From the NCBI GenBank assembly GCA_963708725.1, contig CAVPTL010000010.1, positions 1 through 64,000 on the forward strand: a stretch of DNA of 64,000 bases, given 5' to 3'. Below, one piece after another: positions 7,620 to 15,471 of the stretch. The stretch comes from CAVPTL01 sp963708725. GTDB lineage: Bacteria; Actinomycetota; Thermoleophilia; Gaiellales; JAICJC01. The translations under genes were made by a program, and so were the position numbers. Positions within the stretch are counted from its first letter, which is position 1. The number at the start of each line of letters is the position of its first letter. The notes beneath the pieces are model-generated. The model did not search any database and was not told the origin of the DNA. It saw nothing but the letters and a program-made list of their open reading frames with translations.

Positions 7620-9113
7620 CTAGCTCTCGTCGAGCTCGAACACTCGGCGATACGTATCCAGGCCGTAGCTGGTGGGCAGCGGGGGTGCTGGCTGGAGTTT
7701 GAACGAGCGCGTGCCGTCGGCGGCGCGTTCGGCACGCAGGAAGAGCGGTTGGAGGTTACTGTCACGGGCTGCGAGTTGGGCGAACTCGAACATGTGCGTC
7801 ACGAAGATTGTCCTGACTCCAACATGGTCGAGAGCCCGGATGATCTCGAGAGCGATTTGTGATCCTTCGTTCTCGTTGGTCGAGGCGAACGACTCGTTGA
7901 ACAACACCAGGCTGTTTGGTGTGATGTGTTCGGTGATCTCGCGCATCCTGCTGAGTTCCTCATCGAATTTGCCGCTCTCCATCGATGCGTCTTCCTCGCG
8001 TCTGAAGTGAGTAAAGACCGGTGAGCGCAGATCGGCCGTAAATGCCTCGGCACACACGAACATGCCGCTTGCCATCATCAGCTGGGCCACCCCAATGCTT
8101 CGGAGAAAGGTCGACTTGCCTCCCTGGTTGGCGCCGGTTACCACGATCATCCGTCGGTCTCCGGCATCCACGTCGTTGCCGACGACGTTCGCCTTCGAGA
8201 CAAGCGCGAGCACCGGGTCGCGGAGCTCCTCACATACGAGCCCGGGGTGGGTAGCCTCGGTGGCTGCGGGGACACAGATGGGTTGGCTGAGCTCTGTCAA
8301 CGCCGCACGGAGATTGAGGCAGCCGAGATAGAAGCCGAGCTCGGCACGGAGGAGAGCGAAGAAGCTCTTGAGGTGTTCGGCCGACTGCGCCGCGGCGCGC
8401 GCCACGTCGACGAGGCCGCGGTCTCGCAGCTGAGTGAGCATCTGCAGACCGCTGTCGTCGCGATCTGGCACCCGGAAGCTCAGCGAGGTTCGGTCACCCA
8501 AAAGCCGACGGCGGAGGTCACGTTTTGGCTGGCGATGAAGCACGTACGACACGCCCTCGTTATGGCGCCCGAGTTGTGCGCTTGCGAGCGATCCATCGCG
8601 GAGACGGAGCTCGCGAAGATGTCCTCGCACCGTGTCGAGATACTCGTCACCGAGTTCGTCGGCGGCTGCTGAGGCGAGCCGCATGAAGCCCTGGGAGCGA
8701 AACCCACCCGACTGCTCCTCGAGCTCTCGTCGCAGCTGCCCCAGATGCTGGGTGAGCACTGCAAGATGTTTGACCGACCCGTTCAACACCGACTCCGGCG
8801 AGCGATAGAACAAGCCAAACGACATGCTGCGGTCGACGGTCACCGCGCTCTCGGCGATTGCATAGACCGCTCGCGCCATTTCCGGGTTGTCCACACAATC
8901 GGCCAAAACCGACTGCCGGTGGCCGACCGTGGTCATGGTGGGTGACGACGCGAGCACCGCGACCCTGGCAACGTCGTACAGATACTGATCCCCGCCCGCC
9001 ATTGCGACAAACAGCGTGTGCAATCCGAGATCCGAGATCAGGGTGGGAGCGTGTGGCGGCAGCTCGGCGTCGAGGTCGAAGTCGGCGTCTGGGGACATCA
9101 GGCGCACCTTCAT
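7620..9113 (-). CDS. MutS-like ATPase, second of a pair
   Basis: 497 aa. The C-terminal third is a MutS-type ABC ATPase: Walker A GANQGGKST near 327-335, signature-like SGKFDEELSRM near 380, Walker B LVLFNESFAST near 402-412, and the switch histidine in FVTHMFEF near 439. The Walker B Asp of canonical MutS (DE) is Asn (NE). The N-terminal region has lever/core-like helices but no recognisable mismatch-binding domain I with its Phe-x-Glu motif. The ATG at 9113 overlaps the stop of the first partner (ATGA), so the proteins are made together and probably form a heterodimer. A role in DNA structure recognition is inferred. Confidence 0.8.
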   Translation of the reverse strand: MKVRLMSPDADFDLDAELPPHAPTLISDLGLHTLFVAMAGGDQYLYDVARVAVLASSPTMTTVGHRQSVLADCVDNPEMARAVYAIAESAVTVDRSMSFGLFYRSPESVLNGSVKHLAVLTQHLGQLRRELEEQSGGFRSQGFMRLASAAADELGDEYLDTVRGHLRELRLRDGSLASAQLGRHNEGVSYVLHRQPKRDLRRRLLGDRTSLSFRVPDRDDSGLQMLTQLRDRGLVDVARAAAQSAEHLKSFFALLRAELGFYLGCLNLRAALTELSQPICVPAATEATHPGLVCEELRDPVLALVSKANVVGNDVDAGDRRMIVVTGANQGGKSTFLRSIGVAQLMMASGMFVCAEAFTADLRSPVFTHFRREEDASMESGKFDEELSRMREITEHITPNSLVLFNESFASTNENEGSQIALEIIRALDHVGVRTIFVTHMFEFAQLAARDSNLQPLFLRAERAADGTRSFKLQPAPPLPTSYGLDTYRRVFELDES

Positions 9114-10702
9114 TGGATTCGCCCCAGCAGCTGATCGTAGGTGAGCCCATGCTTCTCGGCGATCGCCTGGGCAGAGGCTTTGCCGTCGGCCACCATGCGC
9201 ACCACTCGGAACGTGCGAATCGACGGATCGGCGGCATCGACGGTGCCGACCATGCTCGCGGTAGCCGGACCAAGCCTCGAAAGCTCGTCGATGAACGTTA
9301 CGTACACGCACAGTGCACCGGCGTCGATGATCCGACCGAGTATCTCGCGTCCCAGAAACCTCGCGTCCTCGAGCGACGTCGATGAGTAACTCTCGTTCAT
9401 GATCACCAGGCTGCGGCTGGTAATGCGATCGAGGATTGTGCGTGTTCGGATCAGGTCGCTCTCGAGTTTGCCGGCAAGGTCATCGACGTGCTCCTGCTGC
9501 TCGAAATGGGTGAAGATCGCATCACACAGCCCCAGCCGCGCCTCCACTCCGGGAACCGTGAGACCAAGACGAGCCAGCTGGTGGAGCTGACCGACCGCGC
9601 GGGCAAAGGTGGTCTTGCCACCTTGGTTCGGACCGGTGACGACGATCACCCGCTCCGGCTCCGCAAACGCGAAATCATTGCGGACGATGGCGCGCCGATC
9701 TCCAACGAATTTGGCGGCCAGCGCGACGTCGAACGTCTCCCGGGCAAGCAGCTGAGTCCCGTCCGCATCGATTGTCGGATAGCAGAAGCTCAGCCCCTGA
9801 GCCGACAGGCTCCGCGTGAACTCAAAGTACGACAGGTAGAACTGCACCTCGCGGTCGAAGCGAGCGATTGTGGGGTCGATGAAATCCCGCCACTCATCCC
9901 AGAACCGGTCCAGACACATGAACTCATCGGGAAAAAGCTGAGCCACACGATCCAGTACGCGGGCCTCGACATGGTTCACCGTCGATACCGGTTTGGGGGC
10001 CTGGACAGAGTCGGAGGCCTCCCCCACGCGAAACCGTTCGAAGGTTGCGAGCACCTCCTCGCTGTAGTCAGCCTGATCTTGGTAGCGAGCAACGGTCACC
10101 TTGCTGCCGTGGATATTGATCGTGTATCGCACCTGGGCGAGCTGGGCTGTGACCGCCACGATGTTTTCCCCAAGCGTCTGAAAGCGGCTCGATCGAGTGT
10201 GGGCGTCGAGATACCGCAGAACCCCGTGAAACGCATCTGACGAGATAGGGGCCGACCGAAGCGCCTCGGTAAGCTCGAGCACCGCTCCGTAATAGAGGCC
10301 TGCAGCCTCGAGCCCCCACGCCTGAGCCTCCTGCGGTGGCCGGCGATCGGCCGTCGCTTTGAGCCTGTTGCGGACGTCTCGCATTACCCCGGCAAAGCGA
10401 GCCAGCGCCGGGTAGAGACTCTCCAGCGACGCATCGTCGAGCGCCTGCTGTCTGTAGATAACCGAGGATGCCGACCTCAAAGGTGTCGAGAACAGCGGTC
10501 TCAGGTCGTAATCCTCATACCCGGTGAGGACACGCGTGACGACCTGGTCGAAATTGAGGTCAGCGAAGAAGTCGTCTGGGTCAGGGTCGCGCTTTGGCTC
10601 CCCCTCGGGAAACAGCACGCTCAACTCCGCGCGTTGGCCCTCCGGATCGACCTCGCGGTCGCTGATCGGCCGCGTCGATCGTCGGTCAAGATCGGTCTGC
10701 AC
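9110..10702 (-). CDS. MutS-like ATPase, first of a pair, degenerate switch
   Basis: 530 aa, same architecture as its downstream partner: helical N-terminal two thirds and a C-terminal MutS-type ATPase with Walker A GPNQGGKTT near 357-365 and Walker B LVIMNESYSST near 432-442. Asn replaces the Walker B Asp here too. The H-loop, normally THY/THF in MutS, reads VTFIDEL, so the switch His is missing. This suggests asymmetric ATP use within a heterodimer, as in eukaryotic MutS-alpha. GTG at 10702 is preferred because GGAGG precedes it by six bases; a TTG three bases upstream is possible. No domain I mismatch-recognition motif is seen. Confidence 0.8.
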   Translation of the reverse strand: MQTDLDRRSTRPISDREVDPEGQRAELSVLFPEGEPKRDPDPDDFFADLNFDQVVTRVLTGYEDYDLRPLFSTPLRSASSVIYRQQALDDASLESLYPALARFAGVMRDVRNRLKATADRRPPQEAQAWGLEAAGLYYGAVLELTEALRSAPISSDAFHGVLRYLDAHTRSSRFQTLGENIVAVTAQLAQVRYTINIHGSKVTVARYQDQADYSEEVLATFERFRVGEASDSVQAPKPVSTVNHVEARVLDRVAQLFPDEFMCLDRFWDEWRDFIDPTIARFDREVQFYLSYFEFTRSLSAQGLSFCYPTIDADGTQLLARETFDVALAAKFVGDRRAIVRNDFAFAEPERVIVVTGPNQGGKTTFARAVGQLHQLARLGLTVPGVEARLGLCDAIFTHFEQQEHVDDLAGKLESDLIRTRTILDRITSRSLVIMNESYSSTSLEDARFLGREILGRIIDAGALCVYVTFIDELSRLGPATASMVGTVDAADPSIRTFRVVRMVADGKASAQAIAEKHGLTYDQLLGRIQ

Positions 10703-11020
10703 CAAGAACCTCCACGGAATCCGTAGAGGCCATTAGCGCCGGATCGCGCGGATGAAGGCGAGCCTCATCGCCTACTCGCCAGCGTAGCAACCACCACCCG
10801 CACGCGCAATCCGGCCGTCCGCTCCCGGTTACCGCGCGGCGGTGATCCAGGGCCGGCCGTGACCCGGCCCCGGCAAGACCCAGCGAAATTTCCCGACTCA
10901 TGTCTCCTCGCAGGATCGCGCGTGCCCTGGCGCAGCTCGCCAACTGGTGTCGACGGTGCTTGCCGCGGCGGCACTGGGAGGTGCGAATGACGGTTTAACG
11001 CCAGGCGCACGCGGCGATCT
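10703..11020. other. 318-bp intergenic region upstream of the MutS-like pair
   Basis: No convincing gene. It holds the predicted promoter at 10781-10809. A 71-codon minus-strand frame starts after GAGGAGAC near 10901, but its composition looks non-coding and it spans the promoter. Confidence 0.5.
10781..10809 (-). promoter_or_regulatory. Promoter of the MutS-like pair
   Basis: Reading toward the genes: -35 TTGCGC (complement of 10804-10809), a 17-bp spacer, and -10 TACGCT (complement of 10781-10786). The transcript would start about 72 bases before the GTG at 10702. The -35 is identical to the one predicted for the upstream 55-codon ORF. Confidence 0.55.
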
Positions 11021-11188
11021 CTACACCAGGCGCAGCACCCCGTCGACGAACCTCCCAACGCGATCGCTCGGACAGCCTTGGCCGTCTGCGAACGATCCAA
11101 CCCGAAGCTGGGCCGGCGTCGTAGCCGGGCCGGGCTTCGTCACGGGCTTAGGCGTGCTCACGGCACGCTCTGTCGTGGACGTATCCAT
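11021..11188 (-). CDS. Small 55-aa ORF with hairpin-embedded ribosome binding site
   Basis: ATG at 11188, stop TAG at 11021-11023. The product begins MDTSTTERAVSTPKPVTKPG, a Thr/Pro/Lys-rich leader, and ends with a more structured part (LRVGSFADGQGCPSDRVGRF, then VDGVLRLV). I do not recognise it. Support for it being real: AGGAG three bases before the ATG with GGGAGG just upstream, a well-spaced promoter at 11276-11304, and an ordered C terminus unlike random GC-rich frames. It reads in the same direction as the MutS-like pair and lies 319 bp upstream. A regulatory peptide, a RiPP-like precursor or a small partner protein are all possible; none can be chosen. Confidence 0.5.
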   Translation of the reverse strand: MDTSTTERAVSTPKPVTKPGPATTPAQLRVGSFADGQGCPSDRVGRFVDGVLRLV

Positions 11189-11224
11189 GACTCCTACCTC
11201 CCTGTTTTAGGTGGTAGGAGTCAT
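11187..11224 (-). promoter_or_regulatory. Perfect 12-bp hairpin covering the RBS of the 55-aa ORF
   Basis: Arms 11187-11198 and 11213-11224 are exact reverse complements, with a 14-nt loop. In the minus-strand transcript the 3' arm contains GGTAGGAG, the ribosome binding site, and reaches the AUG itself; the 5' arm contains the complementary CTCCTACC. The 5' arm also begins with ATG and opens a five-codon frame (Met-Thr-Pro-Thr-Thr, then TAA), so translation of a tiny leader could melt the stem. This is the layout of a translational attenuator. Confidence 0.6.
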
Positions 11225-11509
11225 CAGCCCGGATCCTGTGGGCGGTTCAACGGGAACTCCATCCCGTGCAGAGCAATCGTACCCCGACAGGAACACGGGC
11301 GCAATCGCGTCGCCACGCGCGATATCTCCAACGCAGCTCCTGGGTGTCCAGCCGCGGGTTCAAACCCGCTTCCACCTCACCCACTACTGCGATTGACCCG
11401 TTTCGGTGGAGCGGGTTAGTTAGGCGGCATCTGGAATCAGTCCAGCACCGAGGGGCGCGGTCGATATTCTGGTGTGGATGGGTTGTCGGGCTGAAGTGCT
11501 CGACCGACG
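11189..11509. other. 321-bp intergenic region between the small ORF and the membrane protein gene
   Basis: It holds the hairpin and the promoter for the 55-aa ORF, and a GCGGGTT-CA-AACCCGC inverted repeat near 11356-11371. The repeat resembles a tRNA T-arm but has a six-base loop and no surrounding cloverleaf. No further gene is seen. Confidence 0.5.
11276..11304 (-). promoter_or_regulatory. Promoter of the 55-aa ORF
   Basis: -35 TTGCGC (complement of 11299-11304), 17-bp spacer, -10 TACGAT (complement of 11276-11281). Predicted start near 11269, giving a leader of about 80 nt that contains the hairpin. Confidence 0.55.
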
Positions 11510-12553
11510 ATGTGGGGGTTTGTGGTCTGGCGTTTGTGCAGTCTGGTGTTGATCGCGGCGGTGGTCGTGCTGTGTGTCCCGGCGTCTGCGTTTGGTCATC
11601 TGCAGACGGGGACGCTGTCGACGGATTTTGAGGCTCGAATCGGCGGTTTTCGGCCCGCGGCGCCTGGGGTCAGCGCGAGAGTGCTTGAAGGGGACCAGAA
11701 GCTTGAGGTGAGTGTCCGGCCGCCGCATGTGGTGATCGTGTGGGGGTTGCTCGGTGAGCCGTTTCTGCGCTTCTCGTCGCGCGGTGTCGAGGCGAACGTG
11801 GCATCGCCAACGGCATCGAGTACAAAGGTGGTGCCTGCGTCCGAGGCGGTGTCTTCCGGGCACGTGGTGTGGCGGCGGGTGAGCGGTGGCCATGTGTTTG
11901 CCTGGCACGAGAATCGGTTACGACCGTCGCCGGTCATCTCGGGCACGTCCACGACGCCGCGGCGGGTCGCGAGCTGGTCGATCGCAATGCTAGTGGACGG
12001 CCGCCACACGGTTCTAGCGGGAACCGAGTGGTATGCGACGAGGCCACCATTGTGGCCGTGGATCGCTTCCGGATTGGCACTCGTTGCAGCGGCTGGTCTC
12101 ATGGCGCGCTTCGCATCGATGCGGCTGCGCCGGACGATCGCGATCGTGGTGCTGCCGCTCGTGGTTGCCTCCTTGCTTGCGGGATGGTCGGGAATCTTTC
12201 TCGCCGATCGAGCCTCGCCCCTCGGGCTGCTCTTTGCGATCGCCTACACGTGCGTGGGCACTGCGTTTGTCTTGGTCGCCGTCACATCGACGAGCGGCGC
12301 GGCACAAGTAGCCGTGATCGCGTTGGTTGGCCTAGCTGCGGCTACGTTTGCATTGCCACAGCTCCTGGTCTTCGCACACGGCTTCGTGTTGTCTGCTCTG
12401 CCAGCGACCGACGCCCGCGCCGCAGCAGCATTTGCAGTCGTCGGCGGCATCGTCATCGCGATTCTCGGCATCCCAGCAACGATCCAGGTATTCAACACCC
12501 CACCAGCCATCGACACGCAGGGGTATGAACTGCATCAGGCGGTCGTCGACTAG
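11510..12553 (+). CDS. Membrane protein with N-terminal extracytoplasmic domain, unknown function
   Basis: 347 aa. A signal peptide (WRLCSLVLIAAVVVLCVPAS, cleavage likely after SAFG) is followed by an extracytoplasmic domain of about 150 residues beginning HLQTGTLSTDFEARI. The C-terminal half has about five hydrophobic helices (from PLWPWIASGLALVAAAGLM to GIVIAILGIPATIQVF). No cysteine or metal motif stands out, although the domain followed by WPW and helices is the layout of some cuproprotein-related membrane proteins. The gene stands alone between intergenic regions; TATTCT near 11464-11469 is a possible -10. Confidence 0.65.
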   Translation: MWGFVVWRLCSLVLIAAVVVLCVPASAFGHLQTGTLSTDFEARIGGFRPAAPGVSARVLEGDQKLEVSVRPPHVVIVWGLLGEPFLRFSSRGVEANVASPTASSTKVVPASEAVSSGHVVWRRVSGGHVFAWHENRLRPSPVISGTSTTPRRVASWSIAMLVDGRHTVLAGTEWYATRPPLWPWIASGLALVAAAGLMARFASMRLRRTIAIVVLPLVVASLLAGWSGIFLADRASPLGLLFAIAYTCVGTAFVLVAVTSTSGAAQVAVIALVGLAAATFALPQLLVFAHGFVLSALPATDARAAAAFAVVGGIVIAILGIPATIQVFNTPPAIDTQGYELHQAVVD

Positions 12554-12614
12554 CGACCAGGGAGCCACTGGCCCCCCCGTTTCCCCTTCACCCTCTACCT
12601 TCTTTGCTCGCGTC

Positions 12615-12643
12615 TTGACAGCCGGCCCGGCGGATGCTTTAGT
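12615..12643 (+). promoter_or_regulatory. TTGACA-17-TTTAGT promoter at the start of the TetR gene
   Basis: Consensus -35 TTGACA (12615-12620), 17-bp spacer and TTTAGT (12638-12643). The +1 would fall near 12650. That is inside the longest reading of the TetR frame and argues that translation begins downstream of 12643. Confidence 0.5.
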
Positions 12644-13238
12644 CAGACGTATTAGACAATCGCCTAACACCGAATCCCAGACCCTGCTCCTGGACGCATG
12701 CGAGCGCGTGCTGGCTCGAGATGGCCGATCGGGTCTCACCACCCGGCGAGTTGCTCAGGAGGCGGGCGTGAACCATGGACTCGTCCACTACCGGTTCGGC
12801 TCGATCGAAACGCTGACGGTGGTGACATCGCACCGGTTCCACCGCCGCAAGCTGGCCGAGAGAGTCGCGGTGTTGGATCGACCTGGAGCGTTCATCGATC
12901 GTTGGCGCGACCTGGTGCGATTGTTCGATCACGACCTCGGATCGGGAGACGCGCGCGTCGAGGCCGAGCTTCGGGCAATCGGATTCGATCAGCCCGGCGT
13001 GCGCGCTGAGGTTGCCCAGGCCCTCGGAGAATGGAAGGCAGCGCTCACCGCCGCGTTCACGACGGCCGCCACCGAATACGGCCTCACACCGGCCGCGGTC
13101 GAGCCAATCGTGACGCTTGTGTCCACGTTCACGGCCGGCCTCGCGACCGAACGACTGGTCGGGGCCGACCAGGGGCACGCCGCGCTGTACAACTGGTTTG
13201 ACGGGATGATCGTGTCGGTGTCGGGGTCGCCCGGCTGA
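12615..13238 (+). CDS. TetR-family transcriptional regulator
   Basis: About 207 aa with an N-terminal TetR helix-turn-helix: LLLDACERVLARDG, then GLTTRRVAQEAGVNHGLVHYRFGS with the typical HYRF turn ending the recognition helix. The rest is an all-helical ligand-binding domain without a recognisable ligand. The start is uncertain. TTG at 12615 is the first NTG in the frame, but a strong promoter occupies 12615-12643 and would put the +1 next to an in-frame ATT at 12651. That ATT start would give an 11-residue leader before the HTH. No obvious target gene, though the upstream membrane protein is possible. Confidence 0.8.
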   Translation: MTAGPADALVRRIRQSPNTESQTLLLDACERVLARDGRSGLTTRRVAQEAGVNHGLVHYRFGSIETLTVVTSHRFHRRKLAERVAVLDRPGAFIDRWRDLVRLFDHDLGSGDARVEAELRAIGFDQPGVRAEVAQALGEWKAALTAAFTTAATEYGLTPAAVEPIVTLVSTFTAGLATERLVGADQGHAALYNWFDGMIVSVSGSPG

Positions 13239-13242
13239 TCGA

Positions 13243-13635
13243 TCAGGCGCCGATAGCGAAGCGGGCGCCCAGGCCAAGATCGTCCTGGGCGAGCCTGCCG
13301 AGCAGAATCCGTTCGATGCTGACGCGCTGCTCGCCGGTGAGTTCAGTGAAGCCGCAGCCGACAACCGACTCCCCGTCCTGGGCGGCGGTTCGCACCGACG
13401 CAATCACCACGTCTGCGCGCAGCGCGATCTCAAATGGACTGCCGCACAGCGTCAATCGATCGCCGCGCCACAGCTTTGCGCCGACGACCAAACCCACAGA
13501 GTCGCGGGACATGTCGGTGAGGGTCGCGTTGATGCGGGCGCCGGCAGCGACTTGGCGACAGTTTACGGCGGTGAGCGTCACCCACGCAGGAGCCGGTGCG
13601 CGAGGTGCTGCACGGCGGTCGGATGAGGAGGCCAT
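13243..13635 (-). CDS. PilZ-like domain protein
   Basis: 130 aa. An arginine-rich start (DRRAAPRAPAPAWVTL) followed by a beta-barrel-like stretch containing TDMSRDSVGLVV resembles PilZ (RxxxR then DxSxxG), the c-di-GMP binding fold. The second motif has Ser where Gly is usual, so nucleotide binding is uncertain. If functional it would link a c-di-GMP signal to an unknown partner. Its stop lies five bases from the convergent TetR stop. Confidence 0.55.
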   Translation of the reverse strand: MASSSDRRAAPRAPAPAWVTLTAVNCRQVAAGARINATLTDMSRDSVGLVVGAKLWRGDRLTLCGSPFEIALRADVVIASVRTAAQDGESVVGCGFTELTGEQRVSIERILLGRLAQDDLGLGARFAIGA

Positions 13636-13696
13636 GAGCGTTCCATCGGCTTTCGAGGCGCACTCCTCAATACCTGTTACCGGTTGCGATCGTCGG

Positions 13697-13712
13697 TGCT
13701 AGGTTGACGCGA
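13697..13712 (+). promoter_or_regulatory. Extended -10 of leaderless pfk
   Basis: TGC-TAGGTT (13697-13705) is an extended -10; six bases later comes the ATG at 13712, so the predicted mRNA starts with AUG. No Shine-Dalgarno sequence is visible. Confidence 0.55.
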
Positions 13713-14746
13713 TGCAGATCGGCATTCTCACCGGTGGCGGCGACTGTCCGGGTCTCAACGCGGTGATCCGCGCAGTGACCCGCAGATCGCTCGACGCCGG
13801 CCATACCGTGATCGGCGTCCAACACGGATGGCGAGGCATGGTCGAGGGGCATTCCCGGGCGCTCGAGTCGCGAGACATCGCCGGCATCCTGCCGCGCGGC
13901 GGCACGATTCTCAAGACCTCGCGGACCAACCCGTTCGACATCGACGGCGGCGTCGAGCGAGTGCTCGAAAACCTCAAAGGCCTCGACGCGTTGGTGGCGA
14001 TTGGCGGCGAGGACACGCTCGGGGTCGCCGCCCGACTCCACGGCGAGTTCGCCGCTCCGGTGGTCGGAGTGCCCAAGACGATCGACAACGACCTGTCGGG
14101 GACCGACTACACGTTTGGTTTCGATACCGCGGTCTCGATCGCCACCGAGGCCATCGATCGGCTGCATTCCACCGCCGAGTCCCACGACCGCGTGATGGTG
14201 TGCGAGGTGATGGGGCGACATACGGGCTGGATCGCGGTGATGAGCGGAATGGCGGGGGGCGCGGATGTGATCCTGATCCCCGAGCTCCCGATTACGGTGG
14301 AGCGCTGTTGCCGGCTGATCGAACAGCGCCACTCCAAGGGTAAGGACTTCTCGATCGTGGTCGTCAGCGAGGGGTATGGACTGACGTTTGAGAGCGGTGA
14401 ATCCCGAGGATTGGTCGCCGCCGACGGGACCGATGCGTTCGGCCATGCCCGGCTGGGTGGAGTGGGCGCGGCACTGGCCGCCGAGATCGAGTCCGCCACC
14501 GGATTCGAGACGCGCGTCACCACCCTCGGGCACATCCAGCGCGGCGGCTCCCCCACGCCGCACGACCGCGTGCTCGCTACCCGGTTCGGTCTGAAGGCTG
14601 CCGCTCTGGCACACGAGCGCGCGTTTGGCCAGATGGCGGCTCTGCGCGGCGACGAGATCGTCGCGGTGCCGCTGACCGCCGCCGTCGCCGAGCTGAAACT
14701 CGTGCCCCGGTCGCTGTACGACCAAGCGGCTGCGTTCTTCGGTTAG
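13712..14746 (+). CDS. pfp: 6-phosphofructokinase, predicted PPi-dependent
   Basis: 344 aa, full-length group III phosphofructokinase converting fructose 6-phosphate to fructose 1,6-bisphosphate. TGGGDCPGLNA (residues 7-17) binds the phosphoryl donor. The donor-selecting positions are visible: AIGGEDTLG near 98-106 has Asp where ATP-PFK has Gly (Gly104 in E. coli), and PKTIDNDL near 120-127 has Lys for Gly124. Asp plus Lys is the combination of PPi-dependent enzymes such as that of Amycolatopsis methanolica; Gly plus Lys would be the ATP form of Streptomyces. TIDND carries the catalytic Asp. Its stop overlaps the convergent trpC-like stop by four bases. Confidence 0.88.
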   Translation: MQIGILTGGGDCPGLNAVIRAVTRRSLDAGHTVIGVQHGWRGMVEGHSRALESRDIAGILPRGGTILKTSRTNPFDIDGGVERVLENLKGLDALVAIGGEDTLGVAARLHGEFAAPVVGVPKTIDNDLSGTDYTFGFDTAVSIATEAIDRLHSTAESHDRVMVCEVMGRHTGWIAVMSGMAGGADVILIPELPITVERCCRLIEQRHSKGKDFSIVVVSEGYGLTFESGESRGLVAADGTDAFGHARLGGVGAALAAEIESATGFETRVTTLGHIQRGGSPTPHDRVLATRFGLKAAALAHERAFGQMAALRGDEIVAVPLTAAVAELKLVPRSLYDQAAAFFG

Positions 14747-15471
14747 CGGCTCGCCCCGCGGAGCACGTCGAGCGAGCTGCGGAGTCCGTCGTCGCAGACC
14801 CAGCGCCCGATCATCGCCGCATCGACGCCGGAGCCTTCGAGCGCGCGAACGTGATCCCGCGTGCGAATCCCTCCCTGGGAGATCACCGTCTTACCGGCCG
14901 GAACCTCTTCGAGCAACGAGAACGTGTGCTCGAAGTCGGGCGCCTTGTGCCCGTCGGTGTTTCGGATCAGAAACGAGTCTGGATCAAGCAGGTCGAGCAC
15001 ACGCTCCAGCTCGTCCTCGGTCGCAACCTGCACCACCACATCGAGCCCGATGTCCCAGGCCACGGCCTGCATGTCGTGGAAAAGGCCGTCATCGTCATCG
15101 AGGGCCTCGGCGATCAGCACCACCCCGTGGGCACCGTCAAGCCGGGCCTCAAACAGCTGATAGGGATCCACCAGGAGGCCCCGATGGAGTACCGGCAGCG
15201 ACGTCGCAGGAGCCGTGCCACGCAATGCCTCGTCCGTATCGACCGCGATCCCGGCAATCCCCGCCTTCGCCGCCTCGGCGAGCACGTCGCTCGGATACGG
15301 CTCGCGGGCTCGCAGGATGAACGCGATCTCCTCCCCGACGACCCATTCGGTGAACGGCCGGATCGGCGGCAGCGCCTCCACCTCGGCTTCGAGCGCGGTC
15401 TGCGGCTTGGCATGCCGGCGCTTGTCGACCGCTCGACGGCTCTCGGAGATCTGACGGTCAAGCGACGGCAA
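14743..15471 (-). CDS. TrpC-like TIM barrel, catalytic residues lost
   Basis: 242 aa, clearly homologous to indole-3-glycerol-phosphate synthase over its whole length: LDRQISESRRAVDKRR at the N terminus, LLVDPYQLFEARLDGA in the middle, and a C-terminal ISQGGIRTRDHVRAL. Aligned by eye, every catalytic position is changed. IAEIKxxSPSKG reads IAFILRAREPYPSD, the LRKDFI Lys is Arg in LHRGLL, the NNRxL Asn reads RNTDG, and SESGI reads SQGGI. It is probably not a TrpC enzyme. TTG at 15471 is chosen because AGGGAG lies seven bases upstream; it overlaps the deoC stop by 14 bases. Role unknown; cotranscription with deoC and cdd suggests a nucleoside-related or regulatory job. Confidence 0.8.
   Translation of the reverse strand: MPSLDRQISESRRAVDKRRHAKPQTALEAEVEALPPIRPFTEWVVGEEIAFILRAREPYPSDVLAEAAKAGIAGIAVDTDEALRGTAPATSLPVLHRGLLVDPYQLFEARLDGAHGVVLIAEALDDDDGLFHDMQAVAWDIGLDVVVQVATEDELERVLDLLDPDSFLIRNTDGHKAPDFEHTFSLLEEVPAGKTVISQGGIRTRDHVRALEGSGVDAAMIGRWVCDDGLRSSLDVLRGASR

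Noticed and set aside
10686..10901. 71-codon minus-strand frame after GAGGAGAC
   Set aside because: Good ribosome binding site, but Arg/Gly/Trp-rich composition like shadow frames, and it spans the predicted promoter and start of the MutS-like gene.
11340..11400. Possible tRNA or tmRNA 3' end (GCGGGTTCAAACCCGC followed by a CCACC-like stretch)
   Set aside because: The loop between the paired arms has six bases, one short of a T loop. No acceptor partner, anticodon arm, tmRNA 5' motif or tag frame is found within 400 bases on either strand.
12348..12614. N-terminal extension of the TetR frame back to 12348
   Set aside because: It overlaps the upstream membrane-protein gene in another frame, is Ser/Gln/Pro-rich, and a strong promoter lies at 12615-12643.
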